64,000 bases of DNA, from positions 774,219-838,218 of the forward strand of contig NZ_KI669560.1 in assembly GCF_000508085.1 (NCBI RefSeq), in the 5' to 3' direction. The position numbers were made by a program, and so were the translations under genes. The notes under the pieces were generated by a model. That model searched no databases and had not been told where the DNA came from. It was given only the letters and a program-made list of their open reading frames with translations. The first letter of the stretch is position 1, and each line of letters opens with the position of its first letter. Source of the stretch: Sediminibacterium sp. C3 (GTDB taxonomy: Bacteria > Bacteroidota > Bacteroidia > Chitinophagales > Chitinophagaceae). Below are positions 9,053 to 18,257 of this stretch, piece by piece.

Positions 9053-9680
9053 TGTCTACAGCTAGAGAAAATATTTTAAAAAAATAAAACAGGCACTTGT
9101 TACAAAAGTGCCTGTTCCCTTTTCAACCCATACCGAAACACCTTCTTTGTTTCAGCCTTCCCGGAAAGAACTGGAAATTGAATTTGCAGAACATTTTACC
9201 AGTCTTCAAGGTCGTTTTTCATTTTGTGCCAATCAGCAGGAACTGACCGAGCAATTAAGCCAATTGTTTACAAACAGAAAGTGGGAAAAAATTTATTGCA
9301 TTGACGCACAGATCCAGGACATGCTGACAAAGAGTGGAATGCCTCTTAAACCTTATAATGATTTAGCCAGTTGCGATGCATCTATAACAGGATGTGAATT
9401 ACTGGTAGCAAGAACCGGGAGTATCTTTCTCAGTAACGCTACTTCCAGTGGCAGAACTACCAGTGTATATGCGCCTATTCATATTTGTATTGCCCATACA
9501 TCTCAGCTGGTATATAGCCTTGAAGATGCCCTCCTGAATCTGACGAATAAATATGGTAATCAATTGCCTTCTGTGTTAAGTTTGGCAACAGGTCCCAGTA
9601 GAACTGCTGACATTGAGAAAACACTGGTGGTAGGAGTTCATGGTCCTAAAGAAGTATATTGCTTTTTAATAGACGAATGA
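9052..9680 (+). CDS. LUD-domain (LutC/YkgG-like) protein with an apparent frameshift
   Basis: The body (from 9087) is a LUD-domain protein related to LutC of the lactate-utilisation complex, with the family signature TGPSRTADIEKTLVVGVHGPKE near the C-terminus. From the ATG at 9052 the frame reads [11 protein letters not shown] and then hits TAA (9085-9087) right after a run of seven A (9078-9084). In the -1 frame it continues IKQALVTKVPVPF, the expected family N-terminus. One extra A, or -1 slippage on A AAA AAA, restores a 209-residue protein. A GTG at 9108 could give a shorter product lacking this helix. No lutA or lutB is nearby. The gene may be intact in reality (sequence error), slippage-dependent, or newly broken. 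Confidence 0.8.
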
Positions 9681-9693
9681 AAATTGGAACTAC

Positions 9694-10122
9694 ATGGAAC
9701 TAACTTGTCGTAACCTTTTTGTGTATGGATCTTTACGAAGTGGATTCAATAACCCGGCTTATGGGTATATCAGTAAATATTTTACACTGATAGGAGAAGC
9801 ATATGTTAATGGGAAATTGTATCAACTCCCTGACTTTCCAGTAGCTGTTCCTTCAGAAGATGATTCATTGATTAAAGGAGAACTATATACCATCAAAGTG
9901 CCTTCTGAGTGTTCATGGGCTTTTGCTCAATTAGATGACTATGAAGGAGTGCAAGCAGAAGAAGGTGAGCACCCATTGTATAAAAGAGTTCTAACTACCG
10001 TACTTCTGAACAACAAAGAAGAAAAAGCCTGGGTATACTGGTACAATGGTAGCATTGAAAATGGTACACGAATAGAAGAATCAGACTTGCTGGCCTATCT
10101 AAAACAAAGAGGCCAATTATGA
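9694..10122 (+). CDS. Gamma-glutamylcyclotransferase-like (AIG2/YtfP) protein
   Basis: A 142-residue protein of the AIG2/YtfP gamma-glutamylcyclotransferase superfamily. It has the N-terminal glycine loop FVYGSLRSG, the segment FPVAVPSEDD with acidic residues, and LDDYEGV, where the family has a conserved acid. Members hydrolyse gamma-glutamyl amines or have unknown substrates, so the exact reaction is not settled. It starts 13 bp after the LUD gene and overlaps the following lpxH-like gene by 4 bp (ATGA), so it lies in the ftsH operon. Confidence 0.82.
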   Translation: MELTCRNLFVYGSLRSGFNNPAYGYISKYFTLIGEAYVNGKLYQLPDFPVAVPSEDDSLIKGELYTIKVPSECSWAFAQLDDYEGVQAEEGEHPLYKRVLTTVLLNNKEEKAWVYWYNGSIENGTRIEESDLLAYLKQRGQL

Positions 10123-10895
10123 TTTTGGAGATTAACAAAAACAAGAAAATTTATTTTCTCTCAGATTTTCATCTGGGAGCGCCCAATCATGAATCCAGCT
10201 TGATCCGGGAAAAAAAAGTTGTTCAGTTTCTTGAATCTGTAAAGTCAACTGCTGCCGCTTTCTTTATTGTTGGGGATATTTTCGATTTCTGGTTTGAATA
10301 TAAAAAAGCAGTGCCTAAAGGATTTACCCGCTTACTTGGAAAACTGGCAGAGCTGAGTGATTCAGGCATCCCTATTATTGTATTTACTGGAAATCATGAT
10401 TTGTGGATGGATGGATATTTTGAAAGAGAACTGAACATAAAAGTATATCATGAGCCACAGCAGTTTTTATGGAATAATAAAAAATTTCTGATAGGACATG
10501 GGGATGGTCTTGGACCAGGTGACCATGGCTATAAATTTTTAAAAAAGATTTTTACCAATCCTGTTTGTAAAACGCTGTTTAGGTTATTGCATCCTGATCT
10601 TGGCATAGGACTTGCTAATTATTTCAGCAGAAAGAGCAAAGAGAAAACCGGAACTTCCGACGACCATTTTTTGGGAGAGGAAAATGAATGGCTGATTGTT
10701 TATTGTAAGACGGTTTTGAAAGAATCGTATTATGACTATTTTATCTTTGGACATCGTCATTATCCAATTGATTTTTCTCTTCCCCAAAATAGCCGGTATA
10801 TTAATCTGGGAGATTGGATTAAAAGTTTTACTTATGCTGAGTTTGACGGAGAAGATGTACAGTTGAAAAAATTTGAATTACCTAATTCATTATGA
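10119..10895 (+). CDS. UDP-2,3-diacylglucosamine diphosphatase-like metallophosphoesterase
   Basis: A 258-residue calcineurin-like phosphoesterase closest in form to LpxH, which removes UMP from UDP-diacylglucosamine in lipid A synthesis. The metal-binding motifs are all present: FLSDFHLGAP, VGDIFDFW, TGNHDLW, a histidine pair region IGHGDGLGPGD, and FGHRHYP. The C-terminal segment is long, as in Bacteroidota LpxH. It overlaps the genes on both sides by 4 bp, which indicates one polycistronic unit. Related Bacteroidota enzymes are called LpxH-like, so the symbol is withheld. Confidence 0.88.
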   Translation: MILEINKNKKIYFLSDFHLGAPNHESSLIREKKVVQFLESVKSTAAAFFIVGDIFDFWFEYKKAVPKGFTRLLGKLAELSDSGIPIIVFTGNHDLWMDGYFERELNIKVYHEPQQFLWNNKKFLIGHGDGLGPGDHGYKFLKKIFTNPVCKTLFRLLHPDLGIGLANYFSRKSKEKTGTSDDHFLGEENEWLIVYCKTVLKESYYDYFIFGHRHYPIDFSLPQNSRYINLGDWIKSFTYAEFDGEDVQLKKFELPNSL

Positions 10896-11989
10896 AAGAG
10901 ATACTCAATAAAGTAGTACTGGATAATACAATACAAAGTTATCTTACTGTATTATTGATTATTCTGGCTATTCTGCTAATTAAAAGAGTGGTTTCCAAAT
11001 ACCTGGCGAAATTAATGTTTAAGGCTGTAGGAAAGGCCGGAAAGCATGTAGCCAGAGAATCATTTCTAAATCTGGTTGTTCAGCCGCTGGATTATTTTTT
11101 ACTCTTACTCATTGGAATTATTACACTGGATCAGCTGAAGTTTCCGCAGGTATTAAATGTGAACATATACAGGGTCTCTTTAAAATCGGTAATTGATGCA
11201 ATAGCGGATGGGGTATTGATTTTTGTATTTATCTGGTTGTGTATAAGAATCATTGAATTCATTGCCATGATTTTGGAACAGAAAGCCAATCAAACAGCTG
11301 ATATGACAGACAATCAGCTGATTATTTTTTTCAAGGATTTCTTTAAGGCAATTCTGGTTATCATTGGAATTTTAATGATTCTACGTTTCTCTTTTAATCA
11401 GGACATCAGCAATGTATTAACGGGGCTAAGTATAGTGGGTGCTGCTTTAGCATTGGCAACCAGAGAAAGTCTGGAAAATCTCATTGCCTCTTTTATTATT
11501 TTCTTTGATAAACCCTTTAATACCGGAGATCTGGTTAAAGTAAATGGGTTTACAGGCACTATTGAAAAAATCGGATTGCGAAGTACCCGAATTAGAACTT
11601 TAGAAAAAACCTATATTTCAGTTCCTAATAAGCAAATGGTTGATACCATTGTTGATAATATATCTTTAAGAACGCATAGAAAGGCAGAAATTAAAATTGA
11701 AATTGGACTGGAAACAACCACCAATCAGTTAACCAATCTGATAAATGCAATTCAACATTTATTGTCGGAAAAGCAACTCGAAGGCATATCTGTTCATCTG
11801 GTGGACACCGGTAAAAATGCCCATGTGGTAAATATTGAGTACCTGCAATCAGCAGAACAGCCCATGCAGGAATTTCTGCAGGTTAGACAGGAGAGCATGT
11901 TGCAAATTATTGCCCAAATGGAGATATTGAAAATCCCCATGGCAGGGGCGTCAACAGATATTGTTGTAACGAACAAATCAGCGGTCTAA
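10892..11989 (+). CDS. Mechanosensitive ion channel of the MscS family
   Basis: A 365-residue membrane protein with about four N-terminal helices followed by the MscS pore helix and beta domain. Typical signals are the alanine/glycine-rich pore segment LTGLSIVGAALALATRESL and the beta-domain motif FNTGDLVKVNGFTGTIEKIGLRSTRIRT. MscS-type channels open under membrane tension to release solutes in osmotic downshock. It is the last gene of the ftsH-led run and its end overlaps the convergent MerR gene by 12 bp. Confidence 0.92.
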   Translation: MKEILNKVVLDNTIQSYLTVLLIILAILLIKRVVSKYLAKLMFKAVGKAGKHVARESFLNLVVQPLDYFLLLLIGIITLDQLKFPQVLNVNIYRVSLKSVIDAIADGVLIFVFIWLCIRIIEFIAMILEQKANQTADMTDNQLIIFFKDFFKAILVIIGILMILRFSFNQDISNVLTGLSIVGAALALATRESLENLIASFIIFFDKPFNTGDLVKVNGFTGTIEKIGLRSTRIRTLEKTYISVPNKQMVDTIVDNISLRTHRKAEIKIEIGLETTTNQLTNLINAIQHLLSEKQLEGISVHLVDTGKNAHVVNIEYLQSAEQPMQEFLQVRQESMLQIIAQMEILKIPMAGASTDIVVTNKSAV

Positions 11990-12697
11990 TGAGCTTTTCA
12001 GTTCAAGTAGAAATTTTTTAAAATTTCCCAGCGTCTGAACTAGCAATGTCTCGGTATCAATTTTATTTTTATTCGATTTCAGATAGGCTTTTGCTCCTTC
12101 AATAGAGAATTTTCTTTGTCTCAGCAGTAAGTATATAAGTTGCAGGTTTTTGATGTCTTCCACTCTGAACAAGCGATCACCTTTTCTGGTTTTTCTGGGT
12201 TGTAGAATGTCGAATTCATTTTCCCAATATCTAAGCAAAGAAGTGTTTACCTTAAACCAGGAAGCCACTTCGCTAATTGAATAATACAATTTCTGTTTCA
12301 GCATTTCATCTGTTGGGATATCAATTAAATCAACCCCTGCATCCATTTCTTTAAAGGATTTCCTTCCGCGCTTACCAGGTACTTTAACTGTTTTTAACGG
12401 CTTTTCTTTTTTTACTTTTACGACAATTTGGTTATTGGCATAAATAACCGGATCTGCTACTGATTGAGATCTGACAACTACAGGTGTTTCAGGCGAAGAA
12501 AAATCGGAAATAGCTGTAGGTTCAATTTCAATAGTTGTATCAGTATTCGCCTCAATGGATTTTTCCGAGCGAGAAGTTGTACTCTGTTCAATAGTTTCAA
12601 TGGCTGTCTTCTTAACAGGCTGCTTTTTGGGCTTTGTTGCAGGAGCTGCTTCCACAGGCATTCCAAATAAGTCCAGTTGTTGTAAAAGATTTGCCAT
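11978..12697 (-). CDS. MerR-family transcriptional regulator
   Basis: A 239-residue protein with a long, low-complexity N-terminal half rich in T, E, P and K (about 1-130) followed by a MerR-type winged helix-turn-helix: YYSISEVASWFKVNTSLLRYWE at about 144-165 and the wing GDRLFRVEDIKNLQLI. The C-terminal dimerisation helix is short and there is no cysteine effector site, so it is not a metal sensor. This architecture with a leading disordered region is common in Bacteroidota and its targets are unknown. It is divergent from the dehydrogenase gene starting at 12779. Confidence 0.85.
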   Translation of the reverse strand: MANLLQQLDLFGMPVEAAPATKPKKQPVKKTAIETIEQSTTSRSEKSIEANTDTTIEIEPTAISDFSSPETPVVVRSQSVADPVIYANNQIVVKVKKEKPLKTVKVPGKRGRKSFKEMDAGVDLIDIPTDEMLKQKLYYSISEVASWFKVNTSLLRYWENEFDILQPRKTRKGDRLFRVEDIKNLQLIYLLLRQRKFSIEGAKAYLKSNKNKIDTETLLVQTLGNFKKFLLELKSSLDR

Positions 12698-12778
12698 GCT
12701 GTAAAATTAGGACCAAATTCATCTAAAAATAGACGGGTAGAGGCTTTGGTGGAAAAGATGTAAGTATCTTGCATTTCT

Positions 12779-13636
12779 ATGGAGATCAGAAAAATTGAAA
12801 CCATTGTGGTTTGCGGTGCCGGAACGATGGGTAGTGGAATAGCGCAGGTAGCTGCTACTGCAGGCTATCAGGTTGTACAATTCGATTTGAATGAAGCGGT
12901 TTTACTTGCATCCAGGCAACGTATCCAAAAGAATCTGGAAAAATCAGTGGAGAAAGGAAAAATTACCCGGGATCAATTCCAGGAAATTCTCAATAAAGTT
13001 CAATTTACCAGCGACTTAACTAGTTGCAAAGGAGAATTGATTATAGAAGCCATTATTGAGCAAAAGGACGCCAAAATAAACTTATTCAATCAACTGATTG
13101 AAGTAAACGACTCGGATACTATTCTGGCTTCCAATACATCTTCCATTTCTATAAATGCCATTGCTGCTGGAATTCGTTACCCGTCCCAACTGGTTGGGCT
13201 GCATTTTTTTAATCCAGCACCCCTGATGAAGCTGGTGGAAATTATTCAGGGAAAAGCAACCAATCCGGCAATCGTTGCAAGCTTGGTTGCTTTGGTTCAA
13301 TCCATGCAAAAAAAACCAGTCATCTGTAAAGACTCCCCCGGATTCATTGTAAACAGGGTGGCCAGACCTTACTATCTGGAAGCCATGTACTTGGTGCAAT
13401 CCGGTCAAACCCATTTTGAACAGGCAGATAAAGTACTGGAAGCAGCCGGATTTAAAATGGGACCTTTCAAATTAATGGATTTAATAGGCCTGGATATTAA
13501 TTACAGCGTAAGTACCATTGTTTGGGAGGATCTGGGAAAGCCAGAAAGACTAAGACCTTCGGTGGTCCAGAAGAACAAGATTGACCAAGGGCAGTTTGGT
13601 ATGAAAACCAAAAAAGGATTTTATGAATATGAATAA
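12779..13636 (+). CDS. 3-hydroxyacyl-CoA (3-hydroxybutyryl-CoA) dehydrogenase
   Basis: A 285-residue NAD-dependent dehydrogenase that oxidises (S)-3-hydroxyacyl-CoA to 3-oxoacyl-CoA. The Rossmann motif is GAGTMGSGIAQ at 14-24. The catalytic His lies in LHFFNPAPLMKLVE, and KDSPGFIVNRVARP marks the second domain. The C-terminus GQFGMKTKKGFYEYE is characteristic. It could act as PaaH in phenylacetate breakdown, whose upper genes sit at 45.5-51.6 kb, or in short-chain fatty acid metabolism. The distance from the paa operon leaves this open. Confidence 0.93.
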   Translation: MEIRKIETIVVCGAGTMGSGIAQVAATAGYQVVQFDLNEAVLLASRQRIQKNLEKSVEKGKITRDQFQEILNKVQFTSDLTSCKGELIIEAIIEQKDAKINLFNQLIEVNDSDTILASNTSSISINAIAAGIRYPSQLVGLHFFNPAPLMKLVEIIQGKATNPAIVASLVALVQSMQKKPVICKDSPGFIVNRVARPYYLEAMYLVQSGQTHFEQADKVLEAAGFKMGPFKLMDLIGLDINYSVSTIVWEDLGKPERLRPSVVQKNKIDQGQFGMKTKKGFYEYE

Positions 13637-13661
13637 GTAAGCATTTAATAGTTTGGGTTCG

Positions 13662-15050
13662 TTACAATTCAATATTTACTTCATTGTCCCAGTTAGCTCT
13701 TACAGAAAGTGGTTTGGATATAAGTTGAACTACTTCCGGCTGACGCTTCACTTTACCAAAAGCACCTGTATCCCAGACTCCGTTTTTATTAGTGTCGTAT
13801 AATATCCTCATTTCAAAACTCCCCGATTTAAATAATTTCCTGATAAGTTCATTGGATGTAAGCGGGGTGGATTCAATCAATTTATCTGCTTGAAAAAACT
13901 GCAGAATTGGATTCTTTTGCAAGTTGATATTCATGAATCGTAATCTGATACTACCATATTCAATCTCTTTTTTTGTTGTGAATTTCAAGGTATCGGATTT
14001 TATAAGGCCTGCTCCTGCAGTATCTTCCAAAGCATCTTTTAAAAGAACTAGATTAAATTTGGTTTGCTCCTTCCATGGAAAATGCAAAGACAAAATTGTT
14101 TTAGTTGAATCTAGACTGATTTTTAAAGGCTTAACTGGGTTAAAGCCTGAATCTGTAAACACCAATTTGCTACTGTCTATTTTTTTAATTGGTTTACTAA
14201 ACTTTAATTCCAGCGGAGACAATAAATCTTGATTACCATTGTCTAAATTGTTAGTGAATTTTAAGCGGGAATCGGTCTTTGATGCTGGAGTAGTGGCAGC
14301 GGCAGTTTGAGTTGCTTTTCTTTTATAGGCTTCAAACACATAGAAAGTATCTGTAATTGTATTTGAACTAATCAGCAGGGGCTCAGACCTGAATGCAAAA
14401 AGTTTGGTGCTGTCATCGTATTTTTTGGAAAAATCATTAGGCAATACATACGCAGTATAGTATCCTCCCGACAAGTTATTGAATTCAAAAACACCCTTTC
14501 CATTGATTCTGGTAAAATAACGGGGCCTGTTTTTATAAATGGCAGTATCACTTGTATTGTTGTGAAGTATTACAATCAGGGTTGAGTCAATGCTTCCTTT
14601 TTCTGCCAGGAGTACTTTTCCACGATAACTGAAATTGTCGATAGTACTACCGGTTGAAAAAACAAACCTGAAGTTTTTCAGAATATTCCCTTCGTTTACA
14701 TCTTTAATGGCATTTCCGAAATTCAGTGAATAGGTCGTATTAGCTTCCAGGCTATCCTTAAATTTTATGGTTAGGTTCTTGAGTTTGTTATCAACAATAG
14801 GGTTTTCTTTTAGGGTAGGTGAAACAATCAGGTTGCTATTTACATCCTGAAGACTAACGAATTCATCAAATGTTAGTGTAATAAGTTTGGGAGAAACATT
14901 TAATGCAGAATCTTTCGGTAATGCAGTTACCAATACAGGAGGTAAACTGTCCCTGTCTCCACCACTAGGTGGTATTATATTGGCACAGGAAGTAAAGAAA
15001 AAAGAAATAATTAGTACAAACCAGGGTATTCTATGATTCATTATCTGCAT
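13662..15050 (-). CDS. Ig-like domain lipoprotein
   Basis: A 462-residue putative lipoprotein. Its signal peptide ends in a lipobox-like FFFTSCAN, so Cys22 of this form would be lipidated; an alternative ATG lies at 15041. An N-terminal Big_5-type Ig-like domain follows (LPPVLVTALPKDSALNVSPK, then ITLTFDEFVSL), with a second related segment at about 275-360 (LELKFSKPIKKIDSSKLVFTD reads as another Ig strand pair). This Big_5 lipoprotein type is widespread in Bacteroidota, usually outer-membrane or surface-exposed and of unknown role. It sits 9 bp after the helicase gene on the same strand. Confidence 0.8.
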   Translation of the reverse strand: MQIMNHRIPWFVLIISFFFTSCANIIPPSGGDRDSLPPVLVTALPKDSALNVSPKLITLTFDEFVSLQDVNSNLIVSPTLKENPIVDNKLKNLTIKFKDSLEANTTYSLNFGNAIKDVNEGNILKNFRFVFSTGSTIDNFSYRGKVLLAEKGSIDSTLIVILHNNTSDTAIYKNRPRYFTRINGKGVFEFNNLSGGYYTAYVLPNDFSKKYDDSTKLFAFRSEPLLISSNTITDTFYVFEAYKRKATQTAAATTPASKTDSRLKFTNNLDNGNQDLLSPLELKFSKPIKKIDSSKLVFTDSGFNPVKPLKISLDSTKTILSLHFPWKEQTKFNLVLLKDALEDTAGAGLIKSDTLKFTTKKEIEYGSIRLRFMNINLQKNPILQFFQADKLIESTPLTSNELIRKLFKSGSFEMRILYDTNKNGVWDTGAFGKVKRQPEVVQLISKPLSVRANWDNEVNIEL

Positions 15051-15059
15051 TCAACAAAA

Positions 15060-18000
15060 TTAATAGGTTTCCGTGTTGTTTTCCAGCTCCTCCGGATTTA
15101 GTTCTGCCAAAGAAACATTGAGTTCATTGGATTTAACAAACTGACACCAGTGACAATCCTCTTTACCACAGCCAGTATAAAAGTCATGGGCCTGTATTTT
15201 TTCCCAAACACTGGTAATTTGATTTTTTACTATTTCAATGTCCTGTTCGCTGATATTTACCGTTACTTTTCGGTAGTTCTTTTTGTTGTCTGGTTCTACA
15301 AAATCAAATTCACTGCTTATTACTTTCCAGTCCTTTTGCTCATAATTGTCTACCAGAATTTTATAAAAAACTGCCTGTCTCCAATAGTCTCCTCCATTGG
15401 GTTGCTTTTCATCCGGAGGCAAGACTTTATCTTTAGCCTTTTCTATATCTCCGGTTTTATAGTCTACCACATTCACCAGTTTTCCATTGAACTCCAGTTT
15501 ATCTAACTTTCCTTTTAAGGGCACACCGTTAACAACAACATTATTGATATTCCTTTCAATCACTACTATTTTATTCCACTTGTCATTATAAGCTTCCCGA
15601 TAGTTTTGAAGAACTTCCTGCCCATATTCCATTCTTCTTTTAAATTGTTCAGGAGTAAAGCTTTTTCTGTTTTTCACCATGTATTCTTCAAAATACTTAA
15701 CAAGATTTTCTTTAGATGGAAACTCCTGCTTATCCAGCATATACTGGAAATATCTTTGTAAGGCTTCGTGGATGGCCGAACCAAATTCTGTAGCTTCTGA
15801 TTTGCCGGAAGGAACTCTTACTAAATTCTGATAGTAGAATTGAAGTGGACATTTTAAGTAATTATTTAGTGCAGTTACATTCATTACAAATTTCTGAAGC
15901 ACCTGTTCAATAAATGCAGCTTCCACTTTTTCTATGGATGGCAAAATAGATTCCTGATACTGTAAAGCAGTAAAATCAGCAACAGTGGAATTTTCCAGAT
16001 TAATCTGCAATATTTCTGCTTCTTTCTGGTCCTGTATTTCCGCAATGAACATGGAAGGTTCTATAGGTTTGCCATCCAGCTTATACTGACTGAATGAAAT
16101 ATAAAGGTGTTTCTCTGCTCTGGTTAATGCAACATAGAACAGTCTTCTTAGTTCTTCCTCATCACTGGTTACTGGCTGAGAAGCAAAAAGGGTATCGGGC
16201 ATGGTATATCCTCCGCCCGGTTTCCTCTTTTTTTCCCAGTAAGTTGCATTGCAGCCCATGAAAAAAACATATTCAAATTCAAGACCTTTTGATCCGTGTG
16301 CAGTCATCAGGTTTACTCCCTTTTCACTACCGGTAATTTTTTTCAGTGGAAGCCTGATTTTTTCTTTGCGCATTAAATCAATCAGTTCCACCAGCCTTTT
16401 CAGGCTAAGTGATGGATTTCGATTGGTTTCTTCTTTTATATAGTTGAAGAATGCAGTCAGTTCCTGAAGCAAAGCATGTTTTTCAGGGTGCTGCATAATA
16501 TAGTTAATGATACCAGTGTCCCGGATAATATTATCAAAGAGATTGATTAATGTTACGTTTGGCACATCACCAATTAATTTCTCAAGGCAGCTGATTGCTT
16601 TTTGAAGGCCGGGAATGGGTTTACTGAATAAGTCTTTTGGAGGCTGACTGAGCAAATCAGAAAGGTAGGCTCTCAAACTTATTTTTGGTCTCTTATCGGC
16701 TACTGTTGCAGAAAGTTTAGCAATTTCAATAGGAGGAATGCCAAACCAGTTAAAATGTAATATTTCAAAAAGCAATTCATCCTCACTAAATGGTATTGTT
16801 GTTTCTGAGGACAGGTAGTCAAGTATGGAAATTATTTTCCGGGTTAAGGGAAGATCCAGAATATTCAGATCCCTTTTACTATAAACTGGAATTTTGTAAA
16901 GGCTTAAGTATTGACTGAGTGACTCTCCAAACTTATTTTCTTTATAAATGATGCCAATTCTACCAGGTTGAACTCCATTATTAATGAGTTGGGCTACTTC
17001 CAGTGTTATACCAATCATTTCATGGTGTTCGCTGGGATAACTCAGAATTTTTGGCTGCTCTTTTATATTTAGTAAAGATTGATTAGAACTTGATAATTCC
17101 TTACTGAGGCCGGGGATTTTTTTAACCAGCCGTTCCTGGTTCCTGTCTATCAGTGTTTTTGCAACATTTAATATAGGTTGAGTGGAACGATAATTATCTG
17201 TAAGCACAACGGTTTTTAAATCCTTGCTATAGGCATCAGCAAACTTCTCCATATTCTCAATATTCGCTCCCTGAAATCGATAAATACTTTGATCATCATC
17301 ACCTACTACAAATACATTGGGCTGTTCCCAATAACTAATCAATAATTCAACAAGGTTATTTTGGGTTCCACTGGTGTCCTGGTATTCGTCAACAAGAATA
17401 TATTGAAACTGTTCCTGATAGTTGGCAAGTAATAATCTATTCTCTTTAAATGCCTGAAGAACCCAAAGAATCATATCGTCGAAATCATAACGATTTCTTT
17501 TTTTCATTAAGGCAAGAAAATGATCAAACTCATTCACTGCTGCCCTAAGTTTTTCCATTTTTTCTGTAACAAGATCAATCTGGGTTTGCTTCAGGTCCCC
17601 TTTCTTAAATTGTTTGTAGGCTCTTTGATAAATAAATTCATCTCTATTTGGTAAATCGAGTAGATAGCTATCAATGGCAGCATTAATCATTGCAGTATTC
17701 CAGCCCTCCCTTTTCATATTACTGAAAAGGTTCTTCAGATTATTAATCTCAAAGTAAACATCCCCTCTGTATCGCTTTAATGGATGATTTTTGGGGAACC
17801 CATCAATCAATTCTTTAAACACTTCAATACTCTCTAATTCAGAAATGGGCTCTAGGGAAGATTTCTCAAAAAGCGATAAATTATCCTGAATAATATCATT
17901 GCAGAATGAATGAAAAGTATGAATATGAACTTTATAAGCATCCGGACCAATAAAACGGATTAATCTTTTGCGCATGGCAACCGTTCCTGCATCGGTATAA

Positions 18001-18206
18001 GTTAGGCAAAGAATGTTTTCAGGGGTTGCATCAGTTTCAAGTAATATCTTACCAATGCGGGCACTTAATATTTGTGTTTTTCCGGTGCCTGGTCCTGCGA
18101 TAACCATAACAGGTCCTTCCAGCGTATCCACTGCCTGTTTTTGAGCCTGATTTAAGGCAGCATATATTTCTTCAAAATAGGCTTTTTGTTCTTCTTTGGT
18201 AATCAT
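15060..18206 (-). CDS. UvrD-type helicase fused to a PD-(D/E)XK nuclease with a probable Fe-S cluster
   Basis: A 1048-residue superfamily 1A DNA helicase. Walker A GPGTGKT is at 38-44, with VDEYQDTSG and VGDDDQSIYRFQGA as motifs II and III, and ALTRAEKHLY as motif VI. The C-terminal quarter is a RecB/AddB-type nuclease: GSAIHEALQRYF, VDYKTGD with the catalytic lysine, and QAVFYK. Cys786 plus Cys1013, Cys1018 and Cys1021 (C-x4-C-x2-C) have the layout of the iron-sulfur clasp of AddB-like nucleases. It probably processes DNA ends in recombinational repair. No addA-like partner is adjacent. Confidence 0.9.
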   Translation of the reverse strand: MITKEEQKAYFEEIYAALNQAQKQAVDTLEGPVMVIAGPGTGKTQILSARIGKILLETDATPENILCLTYTDAGTVAMRKRLIRFIGPDAYKVHIHTFHSFCNDIIQDNLSLFEKSSLEPISELESIEVFKELIDGFPKNHPLKRYRGDVYFEINNLKNLFSNMKREGWNTAMINAAIDSYLLDLPNRDEFIYQRAYKQFKKGDLKQTQIDLVTEKMEKLRAAVNEFDHFLALMKKRNRYDFDDMILWVLQAFKENRLLLANYQEQFQYILVDEYQDTSGTQNNLVELLISYWEQPNVFVVGDDDQSIYRFQGANIENMEKFADAYSKDLKTVVLTDNYRSTQPILNVAKTLIDRNQERLVKKIPGLSKELSSSNQSLLNIKEQPKILSYPSEHHEMIGITLEVAQLINNGVQPGRIGIIYKENKFGESLSQYLSLYKIPVYSKRDLNILDLPLTRKIISILDYLSSETTIPFSEDELLFEILHFNWFGIPPIEIAKLSATVADKRPKISLRAYLSDLLSQPPKDLFSKPIPGLQKAISCLEKLIGDVPNVTLINLFDNIIRDTGIINYIMQHPEKHALLQELTAFFNYIKEETNRNPSLSLKRLVELIDLMRKEKIRLPLKKITGSEKGVNLMTAHGSKGLEFEYVFFMGCNATYWEKKRKPGGGYTMPDTLFASQPVTSDEEELRRLFYVALTRAEKHLYISFSQYKLDGKPIEPSMFIAEIQDQKEAEILQINLENSTVADFTALQYQESILPSIEKVEAAFIEQVLQKFVMNVTALNNYLKCPLQFYYQNLVRVPSGKSEATEFGSAIHEALQRYFQYMLDKQEFPSKENLVKYFEEYMVKNRKSFTPEQFKRRMEYGQEVLQNYREAYNDKWNKIVVIERNINNVVVNGVPLKGKLDKLEFNGKLVNVVDYKTGDIEKAKDKVLPPDEKQPNGGDYWRQAVFYKILVDNYEQKDWKVISSEFDFVEPDNKKNYRKVTVNISEQDIEIVKNQITSVWEKIQAHDFYTGCGKEDCHWCQFVKSNELNVSLAELNPEELENNTETY

Positions 18207-18210
18207 TCTA

Positions 18211-18218
18211 TAAAGATA
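18211..18218 (-). promoter_or_regulatory. TATCTTTA element 4 nt before the helicase start codon
   Basis: The minus strand reads TATCTTTA, then four bases, then the ATG. It matches the -7 consensus in seven of eight positions. A TTTG lies 17 bp upstream. If used as a promoter, the transcript would have almost no leader. Confidence 0.35.
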
Positions 18219-18257
18219 CCATGAACCTTCTTATGCAAATACTGTTATTATGATATT

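Noticed and set aside
9108..9680. Treating the GTG at 9108 as the real start of the LUD gene
   Set aside because: The upstream -1 frame encodes a family-like helix and the ATG overlapping the ftsH stop is in the expected place, so the frameshift explanation is better, although not proven.
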